Shown here: positions 1 through 8,160 of the stretch, piece after piece
How the letters are laid out: each line of letters opens with the position of its first letter
Position numbering within the stretch: the first letter of the stretch is position 1
From: an uncultured Mucilaginibacter sp.
GTDB taxonomy: Bacteria > Bacteroidota > Bacteroidia > Sphingobacteriales > Sphingobacteriaceae
Reading direction: 5' to 3'
Length of the DNA stretch: 28,692 nucleotides
Assembly: GCF_946481715.1 (NCBI RefSeq)
Contig: NZ_CAMLOV010000061.1
Location: forward strand, 1 to 28,692
The notes under the pieces: generated by a model
Told to the model about the DNA's origin: nothing
Seen by the model: the letters and a program-made list of their open reading frames with translations, nothing else
Databases searched by the model: none
Translations under genes and position numbers: made by a program

Positions 1-840
1 CTGCTGGACGAAGTGGTGAAGCATTTCGAGGATGTGCCGTTTGATGAGAACGAACGCCCCAAATACGCCATTGTTGGCCGCCCCAACGTAGGCAAGTCGT
101 CTATCATCAATGCTTTAATTGGCGAGGAACGTAACATTGTTACCCCAATAGCCGGTACTACGCGCGATAGCATCCATATCCACTTTAATAAGTACGGGCA
201 CGACTTTATGCTGATAGATACTGCCGGTATGCGTAAAAAAACCAAAGTGAAGGAGAACATCGAATTCTACTCGGTAATGCGTACCATCAAAGCTTTGGAA
301 GAAGCTGATGTGGTTATTATTATGATAGACGCCGTAGAAGGGATGGAATCGCAGGATGTAAACCTGTTCCACTTGGCAGAGAAGAATAAAAAAGGTATCG
401 TTATTGTAGTAAACAAATGGGATCTGATTGAGAAGAACAACAAAACCATAAAAGTTTTCGAAGACCAGATAAAACAAAAAATAGCGCCATTTAGCGATGT
501 TCCAATCGTATTTACCTCGGTGTTAGAAAAACAACGCGTATTGAAAGTAATCGATGTTGCTAACCAGGTTTACCAGAATCGCGCACGTAAAATACCAACG
601 TCCAAGCTGAACGAGGTAATGTTGCCAATTATCGAGAATTATCCGCCGCCATCCTTAAAAGGCAAGTACGTAAAAATTAAATACATCACCCAGATAGCAG
701 GCCAATCGCCCATGTTTGCGTTTTTCTGTAACCTGCCGCAGTATGTAAAAGAACCATATTACCGCTTCATCGAAAATCAATTGCGCGAGCATTTTGAGTT
801 CTCCGGTGCACCAATACAGGTTTGGTTTAGGCAGAAGTAA
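1..840 (+). CDS. der: Ribosome biogenesis GTPase Der (EngA), 3' part
   Basis: The reading frame is open from base 1, so the gene is truncated by the window edge. What remains is the second GTPase domain and the C-terminal KH-like domain of Der, a tandem GTPase needed for 50S subunit assembly. Visible motifs are the P-loop GRPNVGKSS (about residues 26-34 of the fragment), the switch I segment TPIAGTTRD, the G3 motif DTAGMRKKTKV, and the G4 motif NKWD. G5 reads TSVL where TSAL is usual. The last roughly 100 residues (from SKLNEVMLPIIENYPPP to VWFRQK) match the KH-like domain. The first G domain lies outside the window. The gene ends at a strong terminator and appears unlinked to what follows. 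Confidence 0.96.
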   Translation: MLDEVVKHFEDVPFDENERPKYAIVGRPNVGKSSIINALIGEERNIVTPIAGTTRDSIHIHFNKYGHDFMLIDTAGMRKKTKVKENIEFYSVMRTIKALEEADVVIIMIDAVEGMESQDVNLFHLAEKNKKGIVIVVNKWDLIEKNNKTIKVFEDQIKQKIAPFSDVPIVFTSVLEKQRVLKVIDVANQVYQNRARKIPTSKLNEVMLPIIENYPPPSLKGKYVKIKYITQIAGQSPMFAFFCNLPQYVKEPYYRFIENQLREHFEFSGAPIQVWFRQK

Positions 841-861
841 GAGGCCTCAAATATTATTCAC

Positions 862-899
862 AATAGCGATGGGTTTAATCCATCGCTATTTTTGTTTTA
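862..899 (+). terminator. Rho-independent terminator after der
   Basis: A perfect 11-bp stem (862-872 with 880-890, arms aatagcgatgg / ccatcgctatt) and a 7-nt loop are followed by ttttgtttt. It lies 22 bases after the der stop. Its 3' half is shared with the terminator after the toxin gene at 1451-1485. Confidence 0.88.
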
Positions 900-937
900 T
901 GCGGTTCTGATTTAAAAATTAAACATTAAATTTGATT

Positions 938-1165
938 ATGAACTTATTGGCAGAGAAAATTGAACTTGCGAAACGCTTGTTGGAAGTAGAGGACGAGCAG
1001 TTATTGATGCAAATTAAACAACTGTTTGATAATGATGGCAAAGACTTTTGGGATGATCTGCCTATTCATGTTCAACAAGGAATTGAGCGTGCGAAAAAGC
1101 AGGCTGCCGAAGGTAAGCTTACGCCCCATGACGAAGTAATGGCGAAGTACGAAAAGTACTTATGA
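938..1165 (+). CDS. Antitoxin of a RelE/ParE-type toxin-antitoxin module
   Basis: A 75-residue, mostly helical, charged protein beginning MNLLAEKIELAKRLLEVED. I chose the ATG at 938; the open frame extends upstream only to a TTG at 932. It has the size and layout of short addiction-module antitoxins of the kind paired with ParE/RelE toxins: an N-terminal helix, then a tail (KKQAAEGKLTPHDEVMAKYEKYL) that may wrap the toxin. The call rests mainly on its neighbour. Its stop TGA overlaps the toxin ATG in an ATGA junction (1162-1165), so the two are translationally coupled. I do not recognise a named DNA-binding fold. TAAATTTG at 927-934 resembles a -7 box but is only 3 nt from the ATG, which would imply a leaderless transcript. 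Confidence 0.8.
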   Translation: MNLLAEKIELAKRLLEVEDEQLLMQIKQLFDNDGKDFWDDLPIHVQQGIERAKKQAAEGKLTPHDEVMAKYEKYL

Positions 1166-1455
1166 TCAGATCTATCGAATGGTCGGATGAAGCGAAGGAA
1201 ACATTCGACGTTATAGTTTTGATCATTGAGGATAAATGGAGCACCAGGCAAGCAAGTGTTTTTATTAAAAGAGTTCGCAGAGTACTACAGATGATAGCCG
1301 TGCATCCCGATATGTACAAAGCCTCCATCTCTGGAGATGTGAGGCAGGCTGTTATTTCTAAACAAACTTCAATGTATTACAAAGTTGAGGAACGCTCCAT
1401 CATTGTTTTGTATTTTTGGGATAACAGGCAAGAACCGTTGTTTGAATTAAAATAG
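1162..1455 (+). CDS. RelE/ParE-family toxin
   Basis: A 97-residue protein with the layout of the RelE/ParE superfamily. It has an N-terminal beta strand (IEWSDEAKETFDVIVLIIEDKW), two helices with a basic stretch (FIKRVRRVLQMIAVHPDMYKAS), then the strands VRQAVISKQTSMYYKVEE and IIVLYFWDNRQEP. The central HPDMYKAS segment and the final FWDNRQ are typical of ParE-like proteins. Known members poison gyrase (ParE) or cleave mRNA at the ribosome (RelE), and sequence alone does not tell which applies here. It is translated from an ATG that overlaps the antitoxin stop. Its own stop codon (1453-1455) lies inside the left arm of the following terminator hairpin. Confidence 0.87.
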   Translation: MIRSIEWSDEAKETFDVIVLIIEDKWSTRQASVFIKRVRRVLQMIAVHPDMYKASISGDVRQAVISKQTSMYYKVEERSIIVLYFWDNRQEPLFELK

Positions 1456-1485
1456 CGATAGATAACCTGTCGCTATTTTTGTTTT
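1451..1485 (+). terminator. Terminator after the toxin-antitoxin operon
   Basis: The 11-bp stem (1451-1461 with 1467-1477, one wobble pair) has a 5-nt loop and is followed by tttgtttt. The toxin stop codon is embedded in the left arm. The stretch tcgctatttttgtttt (1470-1485) is identical to 883-898 in the der terminator. Confidence 0.85.
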
Positions 1486-1588
1486 GAGGTAAACGGCTAT
1501 AGTGTCCCCACCCCAGCTTTCCATGTCAGCCTTATTCGTAAATTTACTGCGACTTAAAGCTATTATTTTTAGTAATTTTACTTCTACA

Positions 1589-4500
1589 ATGACGCAACCA
1601 ACCCTCAATAAATATAACATCAAATTCCGCGAAGCGCTTGCCGGTTTAAACCCCGAGCAACTTGCGGCTGTAAATAAAATGGATGGCCCGGTGCTGGTAG
1701 TGGCAGGCCCGGGTACGGGTAAAACACAGATCCTGGCGGCGCGAATCGGCAAGATATTAACTGATACCGATGCACAGCCCAACGAAATCCTTTGCCTTAC
1801 CTATACCGATGCCGGCGCTGTTGCCATGCGTAAACGCTTGTTTGAGTTTATAGGCCCGGATGCTTACCGCATTAATATCTACACCTTCCATGCTTTTTGT
1901 AACGAGATCATCCAGGAGAACCTGGAGTATTTTGGCAAGCTGAATCTGGAGTCGTTATCCGATCTGGAATCGGCCATGCTGTTCCGCGAGCTGGTAGACG
2001 AGTTTGGTAACGAACATTTACTGAAGCGTTTCACCGGCGATATTTATTACGATGCACCCCGCTTAAAAACGCTGTTCTCTACCATGAAACGCGAGAACTG
2101 GAGCAAGGAGCTCATCGTAAAAGCCGTACAGGAATATTTAGACGACCTGCCCAACCGCGAAGAATTCATTTATAAGCGCGCCAACCTAAAAGCGGGCATC
2201 AATATAGGCGACCCAAAGCAAAAGGATATTGATAAGGCAAAAGATACCATGGCGAAGCTTTTGGCTGCCGTTGGCGAATATGATAACTACGCTGCCAAAA
2301 TGAAGGTCCGCGGCCGATACGACTATGACGACATGATCATTTGGGTGCTAAAAGCCTTCCGCGAGAACGAGGAGATACTGCGCAAATACCAGGAACGCTA
2401 CCAATACATTTTGGTGGATGAATTTCAGGATACCAGCGGTTCGCAAAACGAGTTGCTGAAATTTTTGCTGAACTATTGGGAAACGCCAAACGTATTTGTG
2501 GTCGGTGATGATGACCAGTCGATATTTAAATTTCAGGGGGCAAACATGAAAAACATCCTGGATTTTGCCGGGGATTATGTAAGCGCCCTGCATACGGTGG
2601 TGCTAAAACATAATTACCGCTCCAACCAGCATATCCTCGATATTTCTAAAGCCCTCATCAATAACAATAAAGAGCGCTTAACCAGTCAGCTTAAGCTGGA
2701 TAAAAACCTTAAGGCATCGCACCCGCGTTTTAATGATTTGGTGGTGGAACCTACTATACAGGAATATGAAAACCCGGCACAGGAACTGGTGAACGTGGCT
2801 TTACAAATAAAAGCCCTGGTGGATAAAGGCACCGAGCCCGGCGAAATAGCGGTAATATACCGCAACCACAGCCAGGTAGAGGAGCTGCTTACCTATCTGG
2901 AAGCACAAAAGATAGCCGTAAACACCAAGCGCAAAATAGACGTCCTTACTGTACCGTTCGGCGAGAAGATATTGAACATCCTGCGCTATTTGGCCATGGA
3001 ACTCGATTCGCCATACAGCGGGGATGAGCTGCTGTTCGAGATACTGCATTACGACCTGTTCAGTATCCCCCCGATAGAAATCGCTAAAGCAAGTATCGCG
3101 GTAGCAAAAGAAAACTTCGCGACAGCAAACAAAAACGAACCGGTAACCAGCCTGCGCCGCCACATCCACGAGATGCGCATTGCACAGCAAACCGACTTGT
3201 TTGGCAAGCAGCCAAATGTGGAAATGAAATACCTCATTAATGATATTGATGAGCTGCTGAAATCGGCAGTGAGTGTTACGTTGCAGCAATTCTTCCAGGA
3301 TGTGGTTACCAAGATGGGGATCCTCAAATACATTATGCAGCAGCAGGATAAGGGAACCCACATGCAGATCCTTACAAGCTTCTTCGATTTCCTGAAGGAT
3401 GAAAGCCGTAAGAACCCCGAAATAAAACTGGCCGACCTGATAGCTACCATCGAGCTGATGAAGAAAAACAACATCAGGCTGGAGTTGAACAAGGTCATCT
3501 TCTCCGATAACGGCATTAACTTCCTAACCGCACACGGCTCTAAAGGGCTGGAGTTTGAGCACGTATTTTTCATCGGTTGCGATAAAAAAACATGGGATGG
3601 CAAAGGGCGCAACTACGGTTTCAGCTACCCGGATACACTGACAAGTTCTGCATCGGATGACATTGCCCAAAAAGAAGAAGCGCGGCGTTTGTTCTATGTG
3701 GCCATCACCCGCGCAAAACAATGCCTAAACATTTCGTATGCGGGCAAGGATGCAAAAGGGAAAGACCAGGAACCATCGCAATTTATCGGCGAAATACTGG
3801 CAGATACTGAGCTGAAACTTCAATTCCCGAAGGTGAGCGACACGGACATGCTTGGCTTCTTCGCAACCCAATTTAGCGAAGCGGATAAACCGGTTGTAGA
3901 ATTGCTGGACAGGAATTATATTAACCAACTGTTGCAGAACTATACGCTCTCGGTTACGCATCTCAACAATTATTTAGACTGCCCGCTGCGGTTTTACTTC
4001 CAGTGCCTTATCCGGGTGCCCTCAGGCAAAAGCCCGTCGGCCACGTTTGGGCAAGCCGTTCACTGGGCGCTTAACAAGGCATACCGTAAACTGCCCGACT
4101 ACGGAAATGAGTTTATGCCTACGGCCGATTTTGTGCAGGAATTTAAATGGTATATGTACCGCAACCGCGATTCGTTCACCAAGGCGGATTTTAAGCTGCG
4201 GGTAGATTATGGCGAAAAGATACTGCCGCCTTACTACGAACTGAACGCCCCCCACTGGAACAAAATAGCCCAAACCGAACGCAGCATCAAAAACATTGAA
4301 GTAAGCGGCGTGCCTATAAAAGGCAATCTGGACAAAATGGAATTCGACGGTAAAAACGTTACCGTGGTAGATTATAAAACCGGCAGGGTGCGTAACGCGA
4401 AGGATAAACTGCTTCGCCCAACCAACGATGCGCCCAACGGCGGCGATTACTGGCGCCAGGCGGTGTTTTACAAAATATTGGTAGATAACGACCGCACTAA

Positions 4501-4759
4501 TGACTGGCAGGTGGTAAACACCGTATTTGATTTTATTGAACCGGTAAGCGAGGAATATTTTAAAGAAAAGGTGGTGATAAGCCCGCAGGATATTGAGGAT
4601 GTTACCAATCAAATTACATCTGTTTACCAAAAAATATTGAATCACGAATTCAGCATAGGCTGCGGAAAAAAAGAATGCGACTGGTGCCATTTTGTAAAAA
4701 GCAATTTTAAGCAAACGGGTAACATTTTGGAGACAGTTGAAGGGGAGGAAACAGAATAA
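1589..4759 (+). CDS. UvrD-type superfamily 1 helicase fused to a PD-(D/E)XK nuclease
   Basis: This 1056-residue protein carries all the SF1A helicase motifs: Walker A GPGTGKT (about 40-46), DEFQDT (277-282), GDDDQS (306-311), LKHNYRS, the AHGSKGLEFEHV motif (around 648-658) and RLFYVAITRAK. The C-terminal quarter is a RecB/AddB-like nuclease domain with GNLDKME, VVDYKTG (D928, K930) and QAVFYK. C798 (in LDCPLRFYF) together with C1025, C1030 and C1033 are placed like the four iron-sulfur cysteines of AddB-type nucleases. The expected role is ATP-driven unwinding and end processing of double-stranded DNA in repair. I chose ATG 1589; an open frame from GTG 1502 would add 29 unlike residues overlapping the region after the terminator. 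The stop is 13 bases before the peptidase gene, so the two are probably co-transcribed. No AddA or RecC partner is visible here. Confidence 0.93.
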   Translation: MTQPTLNKYNIKFREALAGLNPEQLAAVNKMDGPVLVVAGPGTGKTQILAARIGKILTDTDAQPNEILCLTYTDAGAVAMRKRLFEFIGPDAYRINIYTFHAFCNEIIQENLEYFGKLNLESLSDLESAMLFRELVDEFGNEHLLKRFTGDIYYDAPRLKTLFSTMKRENWSKELIVKAVQEYLDDLPNREEFIYKRANLKAGINIGDPKQKDIDKAKDTMAKLLAAVGEYDNYAAKMKVRGRYDYDDMIIWVLKAFRENEEILRKYQERYQYILVDEFQDTSGSQNELLKFLLNYWETPNVFVVGDDDQSIFKFQGANMKNILDFAGDYVSALHTVVLKHNYRSNQHILDISKALINNNKERLTSQLKLDKNLKASHPRFNDLVVEPTIQEYENPAQELVNVALQIKALVDKGTEPGEIAVIYRNHSQVEELLTYLEAQKIAVNTKRKIDVLTVPFGEKILNILRYLAMELDSPYSGDELLFEILHYDLFSIPPIEIAKASIAVAKENFATANKNEPVTSLRRHIHEMRIAQQTDLFGKQPNVEMKYLINDIDELLKSAVSVTLQQFFQDVVTKMGILKYIMQQQDKGTHMQILTSFFDFLKDESRKNPEIKLADLIATIELMKKNNIRLELNKVIFSDNGINFLTAHGSKGLEFEHVFFIGCDKKTWDGKGRNYGFSYPDTLTSSASDDIAQKEEARRLFYVAITRAKQCLNISYAGKDAKGKDQEPSQFIGEILADTELKLQFPKVSDTDMLGFFATQFSEADKPVVELLDRNYINQLLQNYTLSVTHLNNYLDCPLRFYFQCLIRVPSGKSPSATFGQAVHWALNKAYRKLPDYGNEFMPTADFVQEFKWYMYRNRDSFTKADFKLRVDYGEKILPPYYELNAPHWNKIAQTERSIKNIEVSGVPIKGNLDKMEFDGKNVTVVDYKTGRVRNAKDKLLRPTNDAPNGGDYWRQAVFYKILVDNDRTNDWQVVNTVFDFIEPVSEEYFKEKVVISPQDIEDVTNQITSVYQKILNHEFSIGCGKKECDWCHFVKSNFKQTGNILETVEGEETE

Positions 4760-4772
4760 TTAAATTGCCTCT

Positions 4773-6116
4773 ATGAAAAGCGCTTTTATCCTCTTGCTTT
4801 CCTGCTTTACCCTCTCCGCACCCGCACAAACCGTGGTAAAACAAGACGCGGCCATTAAACAAATGGTGGATGAGGTATCCAATAAAAACATAGAGGCCAT
4901 TGTGCGTAAACTGGTAAGTTTTAAAACCAGGCATACCCTAAGCGATACGCTTAGCAAAACCGAAGGTATTGGTGCTGCGCGTAACTGGATAAAGGCGGAA
5001 TACGAACGTTATGCCGCGGCATCAAACGGGCGCATGAAAGTGCAATTTGATGTATTTGTGCAACCCCAGGGCAGGCGTTTAAGCAAAGCCACCACCATGA
5101 AGAATGTACTGGCTGTTTTAAAGGGTACCGATACTGCCGACCACCGCGTTTACATTGTATCCGGCCATTATGATTCCCGTGCGACAAAGCCAATGGATTC
5201 TACGTCCTTTGCTCCCGGTGCAGTGGATGATGCGTCAGGTACCGCAGTTTCTATGGAACTGGCACGGGTGATGGCAAAACGTTCGTTCCCGGCCACTATC
5301 ATTTTTATGGCGGTTGTGGGTGAAGAACAGGGTTTATATGGCTCAACCAATGTAGCCAAACGTGCCAAGACCGAAGGCTGGCAGGTGGATGCCATGTTGA
5401 ATAATGATATCGTAGGCAACACCTACGGCATGGAAACGGGGCTAAAGGATAACCGCAGCATCCGGGTGTTTAGCGATGGTATACTAACCGCGGCAACCGA
5501 AAAAGAAATAGCTGCGCTGAAATCTCTCGGCGGCGAAAACGACGGAGCTTCCCGGCAGTTGGCCAGGTATGCGAAAGAGATTGGCGAACGCTATGTAGAG
5601 CAACTGGATGTAAAACTCATTTACCGTACAGACCGCTACCTGCGCGGTGGCGACCATCTTCCCTTTTTAGAACAAGGTTTTGCCGCCGTACGGTTTACCG
5701 AAATGAACGAAAATTTCAATCGCCAGCACCAGGATGTACGTAAAGAAAACGGCGTAGATTACGGCGACCTGCCCGATTTTGCGGATTATGATTATACGCA
5801 AAAAATTGCCCGAATGAACCTTTCCATCTTGGCAAATTTGGCATCAGCACCCGGTCAGCCACAAAACGTGGGCGTTATCACCAGCGACCTTACCAACAAA
5901 ACAAAACTGAAATGGGATGCTCCAAAAGGTAAAGCGCCTGCGGGTTATTATGTACTGATGCGCGAAACCATCAGCCCTTACTGGGAAAAGAAGTTTTATA
6001 TAACGGATACCAATGCAACCATCGGGTATTCAAAAGATAATTACCTGTTTGCAGTGCAGTCGGTAGATGCCACAGGCCACGAGAGTTTGCCGGTTTACCC
6101 TAAGCCGGTACGATAA
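4773..6116 (+). CDS. Exported M28-family zinc aminopeptidase with C-terminal beta domain
   Basis: A 447-residue secreted protein. The first roughly 19 residues (MKSAFILLLSCFTLSAPAQ) form a Sec signal peptide. The M28 di-zinc set is complete: H132 in SGHYDSR, D152 in GAVDDASG, the E184/E185 pair in VVGEEQGLYGS, D212 in NNDIVGN and H295 in GGDHLPF. After about residue 355 a fibronectin-III-like segment follows (KLKWDAPKGKAPAGYYVLMRE, then FAVQSVDATGHES). Family members remove N-terminal residues from peptides in the periplasm or outside the cell. It lies 13 bases after the helicase gene and converges on the ABC permease gene 66 bases downstream. Confidence 0.94.
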   Translation: MKSAFILLLSCFTLSAPAQTVVKQDAAIKQMVDEVSNKNIEAIVRKLVSFKTRHTLSDTLSKTEGIGAARNWIKAEYERYAAASNGRMKVQFDVFVQPQGRRLSKATTMKNVLAVLKGTDTADHRVYIVSGHYDSRATKPMDSTSFAPGAVDDASGTAVSMELARVMAKRSFPATIIFMAVVGEEQGLYGSTNVAKRAKTEGWQVDAMLNNDIVGNTYGMETGLKDNRSIRVFSDGILTAATEKEIAALKSLGGENDGASRQLARYAKEIGERYVEQLDVKLIYRTDRYLRGGDHLPFLEQGFAAVRFTEMNENFNRQHQDVRKENGVDYGDLPDFADYDYTQKIARMNLSILANLASAPGQPQNVGVITSDLTNKTKLKWDAPKGKAPAGYYVLMRETISPYWEKKFYITDTNATIGYSKDNYLFAVQSVDATGHESLPVYPKPVR

Positions 6117-6143
6117 GTTTATATTGTATAAGCGCAATATCTT

Positions 6144-6171
6144 GCGTCTCCCGCGGGACAAGGAACGACGC
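6144..6171. repeat. GC-rich nested palindrome between convergent genes
   Basis: The perfect 10-bp palindrome tcccgcggga (6149-6158) is enclosed by the arms gcgtc (6144-6148) and gacgc (6167-6171). It sits in the 66-base gap between two convergent genes and is much more GC-rich than its surroundings. It may be a degenerate REP-like element or help end transcription. It lacks a T tract. Confidence 0.4.
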
Positions 6172-6182
6172 GGACGGCAAAA

Positions 6183-6986
6183 TTATTTAACGCTTCGTTT
6201 TTGCACAATAAAATATCCTGCTACAAAAACCACTACGCCAACTATCAGGCTTACAAAAACATCTTTAGTAAATACATCGATGTTTATTGCTGGCGTTGCG
6301 TTTGTTTTGCCAAGCCCCATTTTAAACATGCTCATTAATGCAAGCATAGGGTGGTCGTAAGGGAAAAGGTAGCTATATTCCCAGTTTTTTGCTACGATAA
6401 GCCCCACAATGGTACAAATAAAGCCGATGCCCATTGGTTTTAAAAAGTCGCTCCAAAGCAAACTCATCAAAAATTGTAACGAAAGGATACCCAACGCAGA
6501 AAGGAACAGTTTAAAATAGATCTCAAAAAACTCCACTTCCATATGGTAAGTGTTAAACTTAAGCTCAGGTTTTAACACACTCAAAAAATTACCAAATGCA
6601 ATGGTCAATAATGCAAAAAGCATCATACATAAAAACACCAAAAATAAAGCATAAAAATATTTAGCAGCATATACCGACCAGCGGGAGATGGGTAAACTAA
6701 AAAGCGTTTTCCAGGTATCGGCTTTATGCTCAACGTTGTTTACAGAGTACGCCACAAATATTGCATACATAGGTAATAGCAACGAACCCATAATGCCCAG
6801 GGCAAAGCTGCCAAATTGTAGCCATAGGCCCATTCCGGCCATCCCGGTAAACTTTTCGCTTTTTAAGTAAACGCCAACGCTAACCAACAATGTAATTAAC
6901 AAGGGCAATATAATGGCACCCCAAAAACCGGGCGTTTTGCGGCTCTTGTAAAATTCCGACCGGAACGATAATATAAATCCCTTCAT
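6183..6986 (-). CDS. ABC-2 type transporter permease
   Basis: A 267-residue integral membrane protein with about six hydrophobic helices. It starts MKGFILSFRSEFYKSRKTPGFWG, typical of ABC-2 permeases of the bacitracin/lantibiotic-resistance type, where the first helix follows a basic F/Y-K-S-R-K segment. Later helices include FGSFALGIMGSLLLPMYAIF and DVFVSLIVGVVVFVAGYFIVQKR. It begins 6 bases after the ATPase gene stop and is the last gene of the operon. Together with the ATPase it should form an exporter or a flippase-like resistance pump. The substrate cannot be read from the sequence. Confidence 0.88.
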   Translation of the reverse strand: MKGFILSFRSEFYKSRKTPGFWGAIILPLLITLLVSVGVYLKSEKFTGMAGMGLWLQFGSFALGIMGSLLLPMYAIFVAYSVNNVEHKADTWKTLFSLPISRWSVYAAKYFYALFLVFLCMMLFALLTIAFGNFLSVLKPELKFNTYHMEVEFFEIYFKLFLSALGILSLQFLMSLLWSDFLKPMGIGFICTIVGLIVAKNWEYSYLFPYDHPMLALMSMFKMGLGKTNATPAINIDVFTKDVFVSLIVGVVVFVAGYFIVQKRSVK

Positions 6987-6992
6987 CTGTGG

Positions 6993-7892
6993 TTAATTGC
7001 TTTTGGTTATAGAGAGGAATAAATTCTCCAGGTCTTTATGCTGTTTGTTTATGGCAAATACCGTAATGCCGTTTTGGTTAAGCAGGGCATTTATTTCGCC
7101 CATTTGTTTTTTTGATATAAAGGGCACGGTAAGGTTCTCGTGATTGATATCGGTAACCGTGTAGTTGTTGCGTTTGAGCAGGTTTGCGGCATCCACAGTG
7201 TTATCTGTCTCTACATATACCTGCGGCTGGCTAATAGCCTCCAGGTCCTTTACGCTGCCCTGAAACAGCAATTCGCCATTATTAATGATGCCTACATGCG
7301 TGGCCATTTTTTCAATCTCGGCCAAAAGGTGGCTGCTGATAAATACGGTTTTATTATGGTCGCGCGTTAAACGCACCAACAGTTCACGAATCTCTATGAT
7401 GCCATTGGGGTCTAACCCGTTGGTGGGCTCATCAAGCACCAATAGTTTGGGGTCGCTCAATAAGGCGAGGGCTATACCCAGGCGTTGTTTCATGCCAAGG
7501 GAATATTGCCCGGCTTTTTTATGGGCGGCGTTGGTTAATTTAACCAGGCCCAGCATTTCATCAACCCGTGCGTCATTCACGCCAAGCAGCATAGCGCGGT
7601 TCAGCAGGTTTTCGCGGCCGCTCATGTGGGCATATATAGCGGGCTGCTCTATCAACGAGCCTATTTCAGATAATATAGCTATCCTATTAGTTTGTAATTC
7701 TTTCTCGAAAACAAAAATGCTGCCTTCGTCTGTTTTTAACAGGTTAAGCAGCATTTTTATGGTGGTGGTTTTCCCGGCACCGTTTGGGCCTAAAAACCCA
7801 TATATACTTCCTTCCGGAACTTGAAGCGATAATGATTTAACAACCTGCTGGCTGCCAAAGCTAAACGATAGTCCTTCGGTACGAATTACCAT
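6993..7892 (-). CDS. ABC transporter ATP-binding protein (BcrA/LanF type)
   Basis: A 299-residue ABC ATPase. It has Walker A GPNGAGKT (35-42), a Q-loop region around IEQPAIY, signature SLGMKQR (131-137; LSGGQ in the consensus), Walker B and D-loop LVLDEPTNGLDP (151-162) and the switch histidine in FISSHLL. The C-terminal 80 or so residues form the extra domain seen in BcrA-like ATPases, which power export of, or immunity to, peptide antibiotics in many species. Its ATG overlaps the end of the 70-residue upstream gene by 7 bases, suggesting coupled translation. Regulation by the divergent LytTR regulator is proposed from sites at 8161-8236. Confidence 0.94.
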   Translation of the reverse strand: MVIRTEGLSFSFGSQQVVKSLSLQVPEGSIYGFLGPNGAGKTTTIKMLLNLLKTDEGSIFVFEKELQTNRIAILSEIGSLIEQPAIYAHMSGRENLLNRAMLLGVNDARVDEMLGLVKLTNAAHKKAGQYSLGMKQRLGIALALLSDPKLLVLDEPTNGLDPNGIIEIRELLVRLTRDHNKTVFISSHLLAEIEKMATHVGIINNGELLFQGSVKDLEAISQPQVYVETDNTVDAANLLKRNNYTVTDINHENLTVPFISKKQMGEINALLNQNGITVFAINKQHKDLENLFLSITKSN

Positions 7893-8098
7893 ACGTTTTC
7901 CTGGGCAACAGATACAACAGTTTTTACTAAACCAAGCCCTTTTCCAAAAAGAGATTTAGCTTGTTTGGCCGATGCATGTGCAGATGCAAATTGTTCTGTT
8001 TTTTGTTCAAATTGGTAACTTACCCCCATTACAATGGCAAACAATACAGGTGCCAGTAATAAAATGAATGGATTTGAATTTGAAACTAACTTTTTCAT
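7886..8098 (-). CDS. Small single-span membrane protein, first gene of the ABC operon
   Basis: A 70-residue protein starting MKKLVSNSNPFILLLAPVLF. It has one hydrophobic segment (residues 10-27) followed by a polar, alanine- and lysine-rich helical tail (FASAHASAKQAKSLFGKGLG). I chose ATG 8098 because the frame upstream lacks sense as protein and crosses the regulatory region. The last codons are read in two frames: the stop TAA lies at 7886-7888 while the ATPase ATG is at 7892. I do not recognise a family. It could be a transporter accessory subunit or a signalling peptide. It is probably real, given the strict overlap with the ATPase start and the membrane topology. Confidence 0.7.
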   Translation of the reverse strand: MKKLVSNSNPFILLLAPVLFAIVMGVSYQFEQKTEQFASAHASAKQAKSLFGKGLGLVKTVVSVAQENVW

Positions 8099-8160
8099 TG
8101 TGTGTTGATTTTTGATAGAACAAAGAAATACTAAATAAACCGGTTGCAAAAAACATTTAG

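Noticed and set aside
115..477. Open frame of 120 codons on the minus strand inside der
   Set aside because: It lies wholly opposite the conserved GTPase domain, and its product resembles no protein.
2801..3612. Two long minus-strand frames (186 and 187 codons) inside the helicase gene
   Set aside because: They overlap each other and the conserved helicase; their composition is that of antisense shadow frames.
4022..4714. 230-codon minus-strand frame opposite the nuclease domain
   Set aside because: The opposite strand carries the nuclease motifs; the frame has no start context or family likeness.
7285..7824. 179-codon plus-strand frame opposite the ABC ATPase
   Set aside because: It is antisense to the Walker and signature motifs of a clear ABC ATPase.
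8121..8150. TTTG (8150-8147) and TTTG (8124-8121) on the minus strand as an ABC operon promoter
   Set aside because: The spacing is near that of -33/-7, but the TA of TAnnTTTG is missing, so I do not list it as a promoter.
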